A stretch of DNA of 64,000 nt from Callorhinus ursinus (taxonomy: Eukaryota > Chordata > Mammalia > Carnivora > Otariidae): positions 55,285,707-55,349,706 of the forward strand of contig NW_020312848.1 in the NCBI RefSeq assembly GCF_003265705.1. The letters are read 5' to 3'. Under the pieces are notes generated by a model. It was not told the DNA's origin. It saw nothing but the letters and a program-made list of their open reading frames with translations, and ran no database searches. The translations under genes were made by a program, and so were the position numbers. This document shows, piece by piece, positions 23,437 to 33,564 of the stretch (position 1 is the stretch's first letter; each line of letters starts with the position of its first letter).

Positions 23437-24103
23437 AACTTTTTTCCCCTGATCTTAGGAAAGTCTTGATGCTTATTCTTTCACAACAGTAAATTGTCCA
23501 AATAACTTCACACTGATTCCTCTTCTTTCCTTGGAAATTTATCAGTCCTAAATGTCTTCTCTCTAGGCTCTTAACCTTCCAAAATGACATTCATCTTCTC
23601 TTATAATCAAATCTATACTAAGGAGAAAGCAGTCAGAGAAGTAGGGTATCTATAAGTCCTACTCTTCCCCTGAGCTATCTGAAAACTGACTCCTGGTTTT
23701 GCTGTCTGATTATGAAATGGCTAAAACAGTCATCTCTGAGCCACAGCTAAAGAGAGGAGGAAATCATTTGGTCAAATGGGGCTTGGCAGCACCCATCAAA
23801 TCACACCACAGAGGCCACTTCCTTTTCTGCACCCATGTAGAGGATCAGAATTACTAGACTTACATCCAGCAAACGCCCTGAGCTCAAGGAAATACAGGCA
23901 ATTCTTAGAAACCAAAATATTTCCAATCAGAGATACCAAGATTCAGAATCCAAAAATAAATTTTTTGTTTGTTAAAGGACCCAGGAGCTCTAATTAAGTA
24001 TTATATGGTTTCAGTTCCATCTGCTGGCCTATATTGTTTCAGGAAACAAAGTTACTTTGGATTAATTTAGATCCAGATGATAGGTTGAATCCATACCCAA
24101 ATA
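23437..24103. other. Unassigned DNA
   Basis: No repeat family or exon recognised. The 73-codon frame at 23,776-23,997 has no known motif. Confidence 0.35.
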
Positions 24104-24514
24104 ATGAAGGATAGTCAGAAAAAAAGGCAGGCAGACAGAAGCCCCCTCCCCCTTCCCCTCTTCCCCCCCACTCTAAAAGGAAATTACCCTAAAAGGATTT
24201 TTAACCACCCTGGAAGGAATCTTCCACCCTTTCCCACCTTTTAGGTAGATGAGAACGTGAACAAAAACCTGATTGGGTGATAGGCTCACGGAGGGTTAAT
24301 CAGATTAAAATAGCCAGCCAACAGTCTCAAAAAAACCTCTAGACTTAGAAATTCCTGCAGCAACCCTCACTGGTCCCCTCCCTCTTCATGAGCTTTATAC
24401 TATTGCTCAATAAATTTAACTATCATTCAATAAACTTTGCTTTGCTGCCCACTACTCTTCATCTGGTCTACCTCTTCATTCTTTGAAGCAGCATGACCAA
24501 GAACTGTGGACACA
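24104..24514 (+). mobile_element. Probable solo LTR of an ERV1 (gammaretrovirus-like) element
   Basis: The right part has R-U5-like features: gctttatactattgctcaat with polyadenylation signals AATAAA at 24,409-24,414 and 24,429-24,434, then ttgctttgctgcccactact, catctggtctacctcttc and the terminal gaccaagaactgtggacaca. The left part holds a C-rich U3-like stretch and an inverted CCAAT box (gattgg near 24,273). No gag/pol/env or primer-binding site follows, so it is read as a solo LTR. The left end is uncertain and no TSD was recognised. Confidence 0.6.
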
Positions 24515-25092
24515 TTAGGAAAAGAAATCCTGAAACACAAATAGACCTGAATTCCTTATTCACATTGTCTCAGAAATACCCATGACAACTTACTAAAACA
24601 AGGTAATACTAGAGCAGGCAAAATTTCTCAGGTCATTTACAAATTAAAATGTAGATTAAAGTGATCCAAAGTTGGATCTGACAAGTTTCTGACAAAAGTG
24701 AGACAAATTCATCTTAACATATTCCTCAAAAAAGTATCAGTTAATGCTTCAAAACCGACTCACAATGAAAAATCACCAAACACTGAAGGATTAAGCAACT
24801 AGAGATGAGAGTCAAGATATAAATCAGGAAACTGCCAAGTAACATTTTAAGATGGTCACTCTTTTAATAATTACAAGAAGCCTGCAAAATGAGTTTCCTT
24901 GATAGATTTAAATAACTGAAAAAGACTATTGTGAAGTACAATGGTGGAAAAAGAGATTATGGAAAATGACCAGAGAGATTTGAAAAAGAAAAAATTAAAA
25001 ATTTTTAAAATGAAGGAATATAGGAACTAGAATTAAGGATGCAAAGTTTGGATTAAACAACAGATAAGACAAAAGTGAAGAGAAACTTGTGA
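24515..25092. other. Unassigned A-rich DNA
   Basis: A-rich sequence with L1-like composition, but no block I can place. It precedes the palindrome and the old L1 fragment. Confidence 0.35.
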
Positions 25093-25138
25093 ATTCTGAG
25101 ACATATATGGATAAATTTATCCATATATGTCTCAGAAT
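25093..25138. repeat. 46-bp perfect palindrome
   Basis: The left arm attctgagacatatatgg plus ataaa is followed without any spacer by its exact reverse complement. The centre is between 25,115 and 25,116. There are no mismatches in 23 paired positions. It could extrude as a cruciform or fold as a hairpin in RNA. Confidence 0.95.
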
Positions 25139-25144
25139 GAGACA

Positions 25145-25576
25145 GAGAATCAAGAGTGAAAATCGTTAGTTAAGAGACATGAAAATAGAGAGTGTAACAT
25201 ATGTCTATTAATTGGAGTTCCAGAAATGAATGAGAGAAAGGATGTAGAAGAAATATTTGATGTGACAATGGTTGTGCTCTTTCCTGATATGATGAGACAC
25301 AGAGCTTCGAACTGAGGAACATCAAGTCTCAATCAGAATTAATGAAAAAATCCATATTCAGACTTATCATAATGAAACTGCAAAACATCAGAGAGAAAAA
25401 GGTTCTTAAAACATCCAGAGGAAAAAGACGGATTTGCTAAAAGGAACAATCTGCCTGGTGGCTAATTTCTTAATGACAATAATGGAAGCCAAAAGATTGG
25501 TAAATGGTAACTCCAAAGTACTGAGAAAAAATAGCTGTCAATGTAGAATTCTATACCCCATGAAATTATGTCCTAG
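25145..25576 (+). mobile_element. Old L1M fragment (left half, split by L2)
   Basis: In order: ggagttccagaaatgaatga, gaaatatttgatgtgacaat, catccagaggaaaaagac, aggaacaatctgcctggtgg, aatggaagccaaaagattgg and tagaattctataccccatg. These are the diverged sense blocks of an ancient mammalian L1 ORF1-adjacent region. The sequence stops abruptly and resumes at about 28,059 after an inserted L2. Confidence 0.75.
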
Positions 25577-25998
25577 TCAATCATTCATTCAACAAAAATG
25601 TATTGTGCATATACTGTGTTAGAGAGTGATTAGAATCAATCAGTGAATAAAATGGACAAAAAGAATCCTAATTTCTTGGAATTTATATTCCAACGGAGAG
25701 AAACAGTCAAAAATAACCATAATAAATAAGAAAAGTATGCTGTGAAAACAGTGGACCAGGGTAAGGTGATTGGGACTAAAAAGGCAGAGGTTTATAAATT
25801 CAAATGGGTGGTCAGAATAGAATTCAATAAAAAGGTGAGATTTAAGCAGACTTGAAGGAGGTAAGGGATTTTTGGCAGGAGAGAGTTTCAGAGAAAGAGA
25901 ACAGACTGTATAAAATCCTATGCTAGGAGAATCCAGAAATAGGAAGCCAATGTGGTTGGAACCCAGTGAGTGAGGGACACCTTAAGAACTTTGATTTT
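25577..25998 (-). mobile_element. L2 LINE, 3' part (antisense), left of nested L1
   Basis: Starts with tcattcattcaacaaaaatg (reverse of the L2 GAATGA tail), then tattgtgcatatactgtgtt, tcagtgaataaaatggacaa, ttggaatttatattccaacg, cttgaaggaggtaagggatt, gagagtttcagagaaagaga and aagccaatgtggttggaacc. It is an L2 3' region read backwards. The young L1 at 26,001 interrupts it. Confidence 0.75.
25984..25998. repeat. Left TSD of nested L1
   Basis: aagaactttgatttt, repeated exactly at 26,675-26,689. Confidence 0.95.
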
Positions 25999-26674
25999 CT
26001 GGGAATGCAAGCTGGTGCAGCCATTTTGGAAAACAGTATGGAAGTTCCTCAAAAAGTTGAAAATAGAGCTATCCTACAACCCAGCAATTGCACTACTGGG
26101 TATTAACCCCAAAGATACAAATGTAGTGATCCAAAGGGGCATCCCAATGTTTATAGCAGCAATGTCTACAACAGCCAAACTATGGAAAGAGCTCAGATGT
26201 CCATCAACAGATGAATGGATAAAGGAGATGTGGTATATATATATATATATATATATACACAATGGAATATTATACAGCCATCAGAAAAATGACATCTTGC
26301 CATTTGCAAAGATGTGGATAGAACTACAGGGTCTTACAGTAAGTGAAATAAATCAATCAGAGAAGTCTTTCTCTGATTATCATATGATCTCCCTGATATG
26401 TGAAATTAAAGAAAAAAGGCAGAAGACCATAGGGGAAGAGAGGAAAAAAATTAAACAAGATGAAACCAGAGAGGGAGACAAACCATAAGAGACTCTTAAT
26501 CTTAGGAAACAAACTGAGGGTTGCTGGAGGGGAGAGGGGTGGGGGGATAAAGTAAATGGGTGATAGGCATTGGGGAGGGTATGTGTTGTAATGAGCACTG
26601 GGTATTATATAAGACTGATGAGTCACAAACCTGTACCCCTGAAACAAATAATACATTATATGTTAATTTAAAAA
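25999..26674 (+). mobile_element. 5'-truncated L1 inserted in L2
   Basis: Begins in the ORF2 C-terminal region (gcaagctggtgcagccattt), encoding residues such as PSTDEWIKEMWYIY, then carries the 3' UTR with gagagactcttaatcttag-like text, a G-rich segment (ggggagaggggtggggggat near 26,528) and the end acattatatgttaattta plus A-run. The frame stays open from 25,970 to 26,488 (172 codons). That frame includes the ORF2 C-terminus and a (TA)n expansion at 26,233-26,259 read as alternating Y and I. Perfect 15-bp TSDs flank it. No intact reverse transcriptase, so not autonomous. Confidence 0.95.
26233..26259. repeat. (TA)n microsatellite inside L1 ORF2 relic
   Basis: About 12 TA units where L1 normally has the short tggtatatatacaatg motif. 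The expansion is in frame with the surrounding ORF2 remnant. Confidence 0.9.
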
Positions 26675-26689
26675 AAGAACTTTGATTTT

Positions 26690-28058
26690 TACTCAGTGAA
26701 ATAGGGAATGGAGGTCAAGGAATGTGTGAAGAGTGACATGCAGGATTTTTTTAATGGGATCACACTGACTACTGACTACTATGTGAGAATATACTGTGGT
26801 GGAAGGTGCGGATGGGGGCGGGGGGTGGTGGCAAAGGAGAAAATCAGTCAGGAGACTGTGAAGTAATCCAGGCTCAAGATAAAGATGATTCAGACTAAAG
26901 TAAGAGCAGATGAGTGGTGAGAAGTGGTTAGACTCTGGATTTATTGTGACTATAGAATCAACAGAATTTCCTGATGGATTGGGTAAGAGGAATCAAGATG
27001 ACCAAAACATTCTATCTGAGCTACTAAAAAAAGGGGGGGGGTCATGAACCTGCATTGTGGCTATGGTTGAGGTAGCTTGACAGAAAGAGGGAGGATATTG
27101 GAAATTAGGTTTGGACATGTTGAGTTCAAAACATCTATTAATATCAATGTGGAGCTGTTGAATAGGAAGTTAGATAATTTCATCCAGAGTTCAGGAGAAA
27201 GGTCTTCACTAGAGATGCAAACTTGGGAGTCATTGGCATATGCGTGGCAATTAAAGGCAAAACACTGGATGAGATGACCAAGACACGGAGTGTGAATATA
27301 AAAAAGAAATGGACTAAGGTTGACCAGGGAAATTCCAACTGGTTAGGGAAATGAGGGAAAATGGGCACAAAATACCGAGAAAGAGTAATCCGATCCATGT
27401 GAGAAGGAAAACCAAAAGAGGTATTGTATGCTTAGGTCAAGAAAATATATTAAAGGAGTGATTGTGTCCAATGCTGCTGATAGTGGAGTGTGATGGAAAC
27501 TAAGAATTCAGCGTTTGATTTAGCCACTGAACCTTGAAAAAAGTGATTTGGTGGATTGGTGGTACACAAACCTAATTTGATAGTTTAATAGAATAATTGA
27601 GAGAAGTGGAAATGGGCTCTAAGTAATAATTATTTCAAGGAGGTTTGCTGCAAACGAAAGCAGAGAAATACTGTGGTAGCTGACCATGCAAATAAGGGCA
27701 AAAACTTTTTAGAAATACATGTGAGAAAAAAGAAGATGCTCTATGCTGATGAGAATGTCCACTAAAAGAGAAACAGTGATTGTGCAGAGGAGAGAGGAGA
27801 GAATTGCTGGAGATGACAAAAGGTATGGGGACCAGCACATACTGGAAAACTTGATTTTAGGTGGGACATGGAGAGTTCATCTCAAGTTTCAGTCAGGACA
27901 GCAGAGTGTAGATGCAGATGATGCTGGGTAGGTAGGGTGGGTGCTGGGAGTGTCTGCATGTTCTCTTCTAATGACTTCAATTTTTTCATTGCAATAGAAA
28001 GCAAGATCATCAGCTGAGAGTTAAACTGGAAAAGAGAGTGTAGGAGGTTGGAAAAGAG
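26690..28058 (-). mobile_element. L2 LINE, ORF2 part (antisense), right of nested L1
   Basis: Continues the antisense L2: agtaatccaggctcaagata, ctgatggattgggtaagagg, tttggacatgttgagttcaa, cttgggagtcattggcatat, gtccaatgctgctgatagt, gcagagaaatactgtggtag, gagagaattgctggagatga and gcaagatcatcagctgagag, all in L2 consensus order. On the minus strand 27,229-27,240 encodes YAND within HAYANDSQ, the reverse-transcriptase catalytic motif (family YADD) with one acidic residue lost. Frames are broken. Confidence 0.85.
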
Positions 28059-28200
28059 AACGCCAAAAAAACACTTTCAAGCATTTTTCCAGAATGAGGA
28101 TGAAATAAACATATTTTTCAGACAAACACATAAAATTGAAAGTTCGCTATCAACATACTCTCACTAAAGGGATTAGGAAGAAAATGATCTGAGAAGCAAG
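28059..28200 (+). mobile_element. Old L1M fragment (right half, split by L2)
   Basis: ttccagaatgaggatgaaat, aaacatatttttcagacaaa and ctcactaaagggattaggaa continue the L1M consensus from where the 25,145-25,576 piece stopped (remembered consensus 'aagaatgaaggtgaaataaagacattttcagacaaac'). The two halves therefore look like one element split by the L2. Confidence 0.65.
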
Positions 28201-28965
28201 GTCTGAAGCGCTAACAATGAATGGTGAGCACAGAAGTAGTTAACAAGCAGTTAAATCTAAACAAGCATCTAAAGAAATCAAAAACAATAGTTCTAATTTG
28301 GGGGACTACAAATAATGTCTAAATATAATCCTGTGTAAGATTAGCATACAAGGGAGGAATGGGTATTTGTGTGTGTGTGTATTAAAAGTTTGAGCATCAT
28401 TTCTCAAACTGCAGTGGTCAACATAGACTTTTAGAAGTATTCCTAAAGAACATTTCATTTGATGTAATATTTGGTGATACCTTCAAATTTCAACAGAAAA
28501 AATGCACTTTTTTCTCTAATGATTCCAATCCTTGCATACTATATCCAACTAAATGAAACAATAATTCAGACAACTTTTCAACTTGTAGACAATAGAGAAT
28601 TCCAAGAAACATTACCGAACTTGGCAATTCATCAATACCTCCTCCAGCATTTTGCCTTGCCTCTAGGTAATGGGCATCCATACTGTAATCTCCTTTACAA
28701 CAGCCCGTGTGCAACCAAACAGAAATCAGACCAAACTGAAAAACTTCCTTCTCCCTATCTTGATTCCCCATCAGGTAAATTAATTCTGGAAAGTAGAAGT
28801 CTGTTTCTTTTGGCTTTTAAAATCTAACTTATTAAACATTTCAACACACCAAAACATTTTTCACGCTTAATCTACAATTTCTTTTTTGTTATACTTTGTT
28901 TACTTTTATAGTTTTACTACTGGTCTTCTGTCTGTTACTTAAAATTGCTTAATGTTTTTAATCAG
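28201..28965. other. Unassigned DNA
   Basis: A short (GT)n run at 28,368-28,380 and otherwise unique sequence. The 118-codon frame at 28,471-28,827 (+) and a 93-codon frame on the other strand overlap, and neither resembles a known protein. Confidence 0.35.
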
Positions 28966-28980
28966 AAGACCTTACTTCTG

Positions 28981-29180
28981 GGGGCACCTGGGTGGCTCAG
29001 TTGGTTAAGCAGCTGCCTTCAGCTCAGGTCATGATCCCAGGGTCCTGGGATCAAGCCCCACATCGGGCTCCTTGCTCAGCGGGGAGCCTGCTTCTCCCCT
29101 GTCTGCCATTCCCCCTGCTTGTGCTTGCTCTCTCCCTCTATCTCTCTCTGTCAAATGAATAAAAAAATCTTAAAAAAAAA
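28981..29180 (+). mobile_element. Carnivore tRNA-Lys SINE
   Basis: Head ggggcacctgggtggctcag, body ggtcctgggatcaagcccc, gctcagcggggagcctgctt, CT-rich linker, AATGAATAAAAAAATC and poly(A). A perfect 15-bp TSD, aagaccttacttctg, at 28,966-28,980 and 29,181-29,195. Confidence 0.96.
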
Positions 29181-29195
29181 AAGACCTTACTTCTG

Positions 29196-30705
29196 TTAAA
29201 GGTCCTCTTCCTTGTAGAGGAACTATGACTAGCCATTCTCAATTTCGCTCTATTTTCAAGATTTTCAATAATATGCATGAATTATTTTTATAAAAAAAGT
29301 ATTAAACCTGTTTTAAATTAAAAGTCAGGGAATAAATTGTATTATACCTTCTGGGATGTCTAATATAATATTGAATACATGTAATGATTCCAGGTCTGCT
29401 TGTCTTTCAACTTTATTTTGGAGTGACGAGAATTAGATTCAGTGACCTTAAAGCAAAAAAAAAAAAAAATCCACAGCCCATTTTCTTGCTCAACAATGAA
29501 ACCATCACAATCACATGGTAATACATGACATGGTTAAGGATATTAAATAAAACCACTACAACCACAACAACAACAACTCTCGCATCTATATGTTTATAGA
29601 ATATGTTTGCATTTCTATTGTAATAGTGCTTCCTTGTAGAGCGTATAGTTAGGGGAATACTATTTTAATACTTTGTTAAGTGGAAGTGAAACCAACATTT
29701 AAAAATTCATGAGAAGAGTTTTTGTGTTCTTATATTAGCATTCAGAGGTAAGGTAAGGGTGATTGGAAGACATGTGAGTGTGACTCAAACTCAAATTATA
29801 TTTGTTCATACAGAAATAAAGCCCTTGTGATATATGGCTTTATTTTGACTCAAAACTTAATTTGTTAAACATTCATTTTGATATGCACCACTTTTAGATG
29901 AGTATAATTAACGATACAAAATCAAAATTTGAGGTTTTAAAATTATAAATTCTAAATATAATTTTATTCATACTGTAATATTTTTATTAATTGCCTTTGA
30001 AAATAGTGCAGTGGACTGCATTATCTGAGCAAGTTGCAGGTAGCATTTCATAATATTCCATCAGTAGCATATGAAAATGAATAAATGTGTGAGAAAGTCT
30101 GAATTTCTTTGAAAGGTTGTTTGATCAGTCTTAGTTAAATTCAAAATAGATTTCTCTAACATTAATCTGAAGAGAGAATATTCTCCTTTGAAATTTTTAT
30201 TCTCCAATTAAATTTTTCTGATCTTAATAGTGGTTTTTTTTTCTGAGATGAAAACTTGTTACAATGGCATTTTCTTTCATTCAGCAGGACAAATATACTT
30301 ATCTCTAATATCATTATGTAACTTTTCATAATTGGAAGATTTGCCTTTTTAATGGATGAAATAGTGAATGGACACCACTAGTGTGAGAGACAATGAAATG
30401 GCCAATTTAATTGGTTCGTAAGATAATAACAAAATCTGAATTGATTTGTTTCACTGGATTTTAAAATTTTTGTTCACTGAGACATCCATGCTAATTTGGT
30501 AAGCACCTTGGACTTAAACAAAGATTAAATTCCTGAAATTTTTTTCACTCTTTCCCAATGTAGGAAGTAGAATAATTCAAACATAAATATAGCTCTCTCT
30601 ATGGTCATATTCTGAAAAACATGTATTAAAACCTTTCTAAATGATGGTACAGAGTAATATTCAGATCTCCAAGTGTACCTAGATTAAATTTTGAATTTAA
30701 AAGAT
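29196..30705. other. Unassigned AT-rich DNA
   Basis: No repeat family or coding signal recognised. An A-run at 29,455-29,469 and a (CAA)n stretch near 29,562-29,576 are the only simple repeats. Nothing upstream of the A-run could be recognised as a retrocopy. Confidence 0.35.
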
Positions 30706-30715
30706 GACATTTAGG

Positions 30716-30926
30716 GACTGCCTGGGTGGGTCAGTGGTTGAGTGTCCAACTCTTGGTTTCGGCTCAGGTCATGATCTCAGTATCATGAGATTGAGCCCCA
30801 CAACAGGCTCCCTGCTCAGTGGGAAGTCTGCTTGAGATTCTCTCCCTCTCCTTGTCCTTCTGCCCTCCCCCTGCTGCTTGTGTGCATGCTCTTTCTCTAA
30901 GATAAATAAATAAATCTTTTTTTAAA
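30716..30926 (+). mobile_element. Carnivore tRNA-Lys SINE (older subfamily)
   Basis: Head gactgcctgggtgggtcagt, body caactcttggtttcggctca, CT-rich linker, GATAAATAAATAAATC and A-run. Short diverged TSD gacatttagg / ggcatttagg at 30,706-30,715 and 30,928-30,937. Confidence 0.92.
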
Positions 30927-30974
30927 AGGCATTTAGGAACAATGTGTGCAGGAGCTTTAGTTTGGTAAAAAATG

Positions 30975-31860
30975 TCAGGAAATTCCATCGCCAGCCAAGA
31001 TAGAGGACCAAGAACCAGATTTAAACTCAAACCTTAGCTAAAAATTCAAACAAAATATTTTCAAACATTGAACAACCGGCAGCAGAGAGCAATGCTTCCT
31101 GAGAGAAGGGAGATAAATGAGGTTAAGTTCTATGATTGCTTCAGTTTACTACCTGGAAAGAATTTCCAAACTTTAGGCACAGGGAGAGGGAATCCAAACA
31201 GAACCCAGAGTTCTCTCTGAATTGAAGAGACAGAGATGAGGATCTGGGGAGGCCAAGGCAGTTGGAATTTGCAGGACAGAGAATTAGAGCAGAGAAAGCC
31301 ATAAAGAGAGGGAGCTCCTAAAATCTGCAGAGGGTTCCCCCAGAGTCCTCAACTGAATGCTGATCGGAGCATGAATATAAGCTAACTACCTTTTGGCTGA
31401 GCAATGAACTACTGGAAAGGAGTAGGAGGAACAATTTCCAGCAATCACACAAAGTTGGGAATGTTCACATTTCTAAGAACCTGAGATGAGAAACATCATA
31501 ATGCATAGGAGATGCATCGAGTATAGTACTCCAAGGGTATTGTCTGACTTACAGGGACCTAGTAGCCTTAGACTCAAGACTATTCTAATTCCATTTGGCA
31601 GAGATTAAAGCTAGTTGTGAAAGAATCAAAATGTTTCGGAGCAACTTAACTGCATCTCAAAGCAAAGCTCAAAAATGTTTTTAAAATTACTAAGAGTGCC
31701 AACACTCATGATGCTTGGTATCTAATCAAAAATCACCAGGCATACAAAGAAGTAGGAAAATATGACCAATAACATGGAAAAAAAAATCATGCAATAAGAA
31801 CTGACCAACAAATGCCACAAATGACAGCAACAGGAAAAAGCACAATAAAACAGTGGCTAT
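30975..31860 (+). mobile_element. 5' region of an old L1 (L1M/HAL1-like)
   Basis: The text gccagccaagatagaggacc resembles a decayed L1 5' start (ccaagatggcgga type). Downstream, cctgagatgagaaacatcat, aaaaatcaccaggcatacaa, agaagtaggaaaatatgacc and ttaagaagtgcc-like A-rich text match the old L1 5'/ORF1 leader in order. The element resumes after the SINE at 31,861-32,058. Confidence 0.6.
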
Positions 31861-32058
31861 GGGGCGCCTGGGTGGCTCAGTCAGTTAAGTGTCTGCCTTC
31901 AGCTCAGGTCACGATCCTGGAGTCCTGGAATCGAGTCCTGCATCAGGCTCCCTGCTCAGTGGGGAGTTGGCTTCTCCCTCTCCCTCTGTCCCTCCCCCAT
32001 TGCTCGTGCATGCTCTCTCTCAAATGAATAAATAAAAAATTCTTTAACAAAAAAAAAA
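31861..32058 (+). mobile_element. Carnivore tRNA-Lys SINE inserted in old L1
   Basis: Full-length, close to consensus: head ggggcgcctgggtggctcag, body ggagtcctggaatcgagtcc, tail AATGAATAAATAAAAAATTC and a 14-nt A-run. The host L1 reads into both sides (aaaacagtggctat before, ctataaccatacactgcatg after). The target duplication is diverged. Confidence 0.94.
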
Positions 32059-32062
32059 AAAA

Positions 32063-32211
32063 CCCAGCTCCTATAACCATACACTGCATGTTCAAGAAGG
32101 TAGAGAAAAGCATAAACCTATTAAGGAGAGACATGAAAGATATTTTAAAAGAACTAAATCTAAATTCTAGAAAAGGAAAATACAAAACCTAAAATGAAAG
32201 TTTCACTGGAT
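32063..32211 (+). mobile_element. Old L1 continuation
   Basis: actgcatgttcaagaaggta, gagaaaagcataaacctatt, aaggagagacatgaaagata and cacctaaaatgaaag-like text continue the same L1 5' region (consensus 'catatgttcaagaaggtagaggaaagcataaac'). Confidence 0.7.
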
Positions 32212-32505
32212 AATATAAATCCTTGCCAGGGAACTGCAGAAGCTTTCAAACCAGTAAACACCAACAGGTTGGAAAAATAGCGTGGATATTCCTTATTGTT
32301 CAAGTAAACAACGATGATGATCTGGTTATTTTCTTTCTTTGATGTCTCAGTTGTGGTTACTCGTTTTGTGTTTTGCATTCTTACTCTGATCATTTGCTTT
32401 GCCAGTAATGATTAGTAATAATTGGGCAAAGAAAAAACCAAAGCCCTCTGTTTCTTTACTGTTTCAGCAAACCAAACAAAACTTATAATGAAGGGGGAAA
32501 AAATG
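32212..32505. other. Unidentified ~290-bp segment inserted in old L1
   Basis: The L1 breaks after tttcactgga (to 32,210) and resumes at cactagacaggatta (from 32,506). The half-sites cactgga and cactaga look like a diverged target duplication. The inserted sequence has no SINE or LTR feature I recognise. On the minus strand it carries a 77-codon open frame (32,160-32,393) of unknown identity. On the plus strand it ends in gaagggggaaaaaa, which could be a decayed A-tail. Confidence 0.4.
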
Positions 32506-32790
32506 CACTAGACAGGATTAACAGCAGAATCAGCACTACATAAGAAATGATTAGTGAATTTAAAGATACAACAGTAGAAAAGATTCAAAATTAAACTAAT
32601 GAAAAAAGTATAAAAAAATTAAGAGAACACCAATGATCTGTGAGACAACTTCAAGTGAATTAATATATATGTAATTGGAGTCACAGAAGGAGAGGGGAAA
32701 CAGGTTTTAAAATCTTGGATTGGTGTCCCATTCCTTGAAACAGAGAATTAGTTGAAACCATAAGGAGAGAAGAATGGTAAAGAATACAGT
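32506..32790 (+). mobile_element. Old L1 continuation
   Basis: aggattaacagcagaatcag, aagaaatgattagtgaattt, acaacttcaagtgaattaat and gtaattggagtcacagaagg, followed by agaggggaaac, match the L1M ORF1-adjacent consensus in order. Confidence 0.7.
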
Positions 32791-32810
32791 GCCTACTAAA
32801 CATTGCCTTG

Positions 32811-32929
32811 TCCTCGGATCGAGTCCCGCATCGGGCTCCCTGCTCCGCGGGAGCCTGCTTCTCCCTCTGCCTCTCTCTCTCTCTCATGAATAAGTAAATA
32901 AAATCTTTAAAAAATAAAATAAAATAAAA
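32811..32929 (+). mobile_element. 5'-truncated young carnivore SINE
   Basis: Starts inside the body at tcctcggatcgagtcccgca, keeps gggctccctgctccgcggga and the CT-rich linker, and ends in ATGAATAAGTAAATAAAATC and (AAAAT)n. A perfect 14-bp TSD, taaacattgccttg, at 32,797-32,810 and 32,930-32,943. The tRNA-related promoter head is missing, so it cannot drive RNA polymerase III transcription. Confidence 0.95.
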
Positions 32930-33344
32930 TAAACATTGCCTTGAAACAGACATTAGAAAGATTGTCCTTTATTCTTAGTTATGAGTATTGACCTACAGTG
33001 GCCATTTTTCATATAATGCCTGTATTCCCACTTCTGAAAAAATCTTCCTAAGTTAATATATATACTAGAGTGTCCTATGAGGTATAAGAGCTAGATGGAT
33101 AAAGCAGTTAAGACTCAGGCAGAACAAAATTTTCTAAGCTCTAAAACCATCATGAACACATTTCCTTTCCTTCCTCTCTCTCATCTCTATCCCCCACTTT
33201 TTTTAGATAGAGGGCTTATTTCTTTTGGTAAATCATGGAGTGCCTATTCACACTATTATTGGAAGGAGCACATAACTAACTCTTGGTGGAAATCATGACT
33301 CTTGAAAGTATAATGGAAATGACAATATTGATTCATATATTTTT

Positions 33345-33425
33345 TCATTCATTCAAAATCTTCAATGGGCCAGGCACTATGAAATGTGCTGGGAATATAT
33401 TAGTTAATAAGGCAGCCACAACCCT
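33345..33425 (-). mobile_element. L2 LINE 3' end, antisense
   Basis: attcattcaaaatcttcaat, gggccaggcactatgaaatg and ctgggaatatattagttaat follow the antisense L2 tail. Confidence 0.6.
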
Positions 33426-33564
33426 GACACACAGAAGTTATACTGCCTAGAAAGATTAGCATTACCCTGATAACAGCATTAATTAATATATAATTATTTA
33501 GTATATTAACATTGTTTGCCTGAGTTCCATGCCTTTCTTCTATATTCTTTGCTGTCTCATAGGT

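Noticed and set aside
25970..26488. 172-codon open frame, longest in the window
   Set aside because: It is the C-terminal end of L1 ORF2 in a truncated L1 plus read-through into 3' UTR, starting in the L2 flank, so it is not a host gene.
28471..28827. 118-codon plus-strand frame
   Set aside because: A frame of similar length overlaps on the opposite strand, and neither resembles a known protein.
29455..29469. A-run as the tail of a processed pseudogene
   Set aside because: The preceding ~100 bp match no gene or SINE I know, and no TSD is visible.
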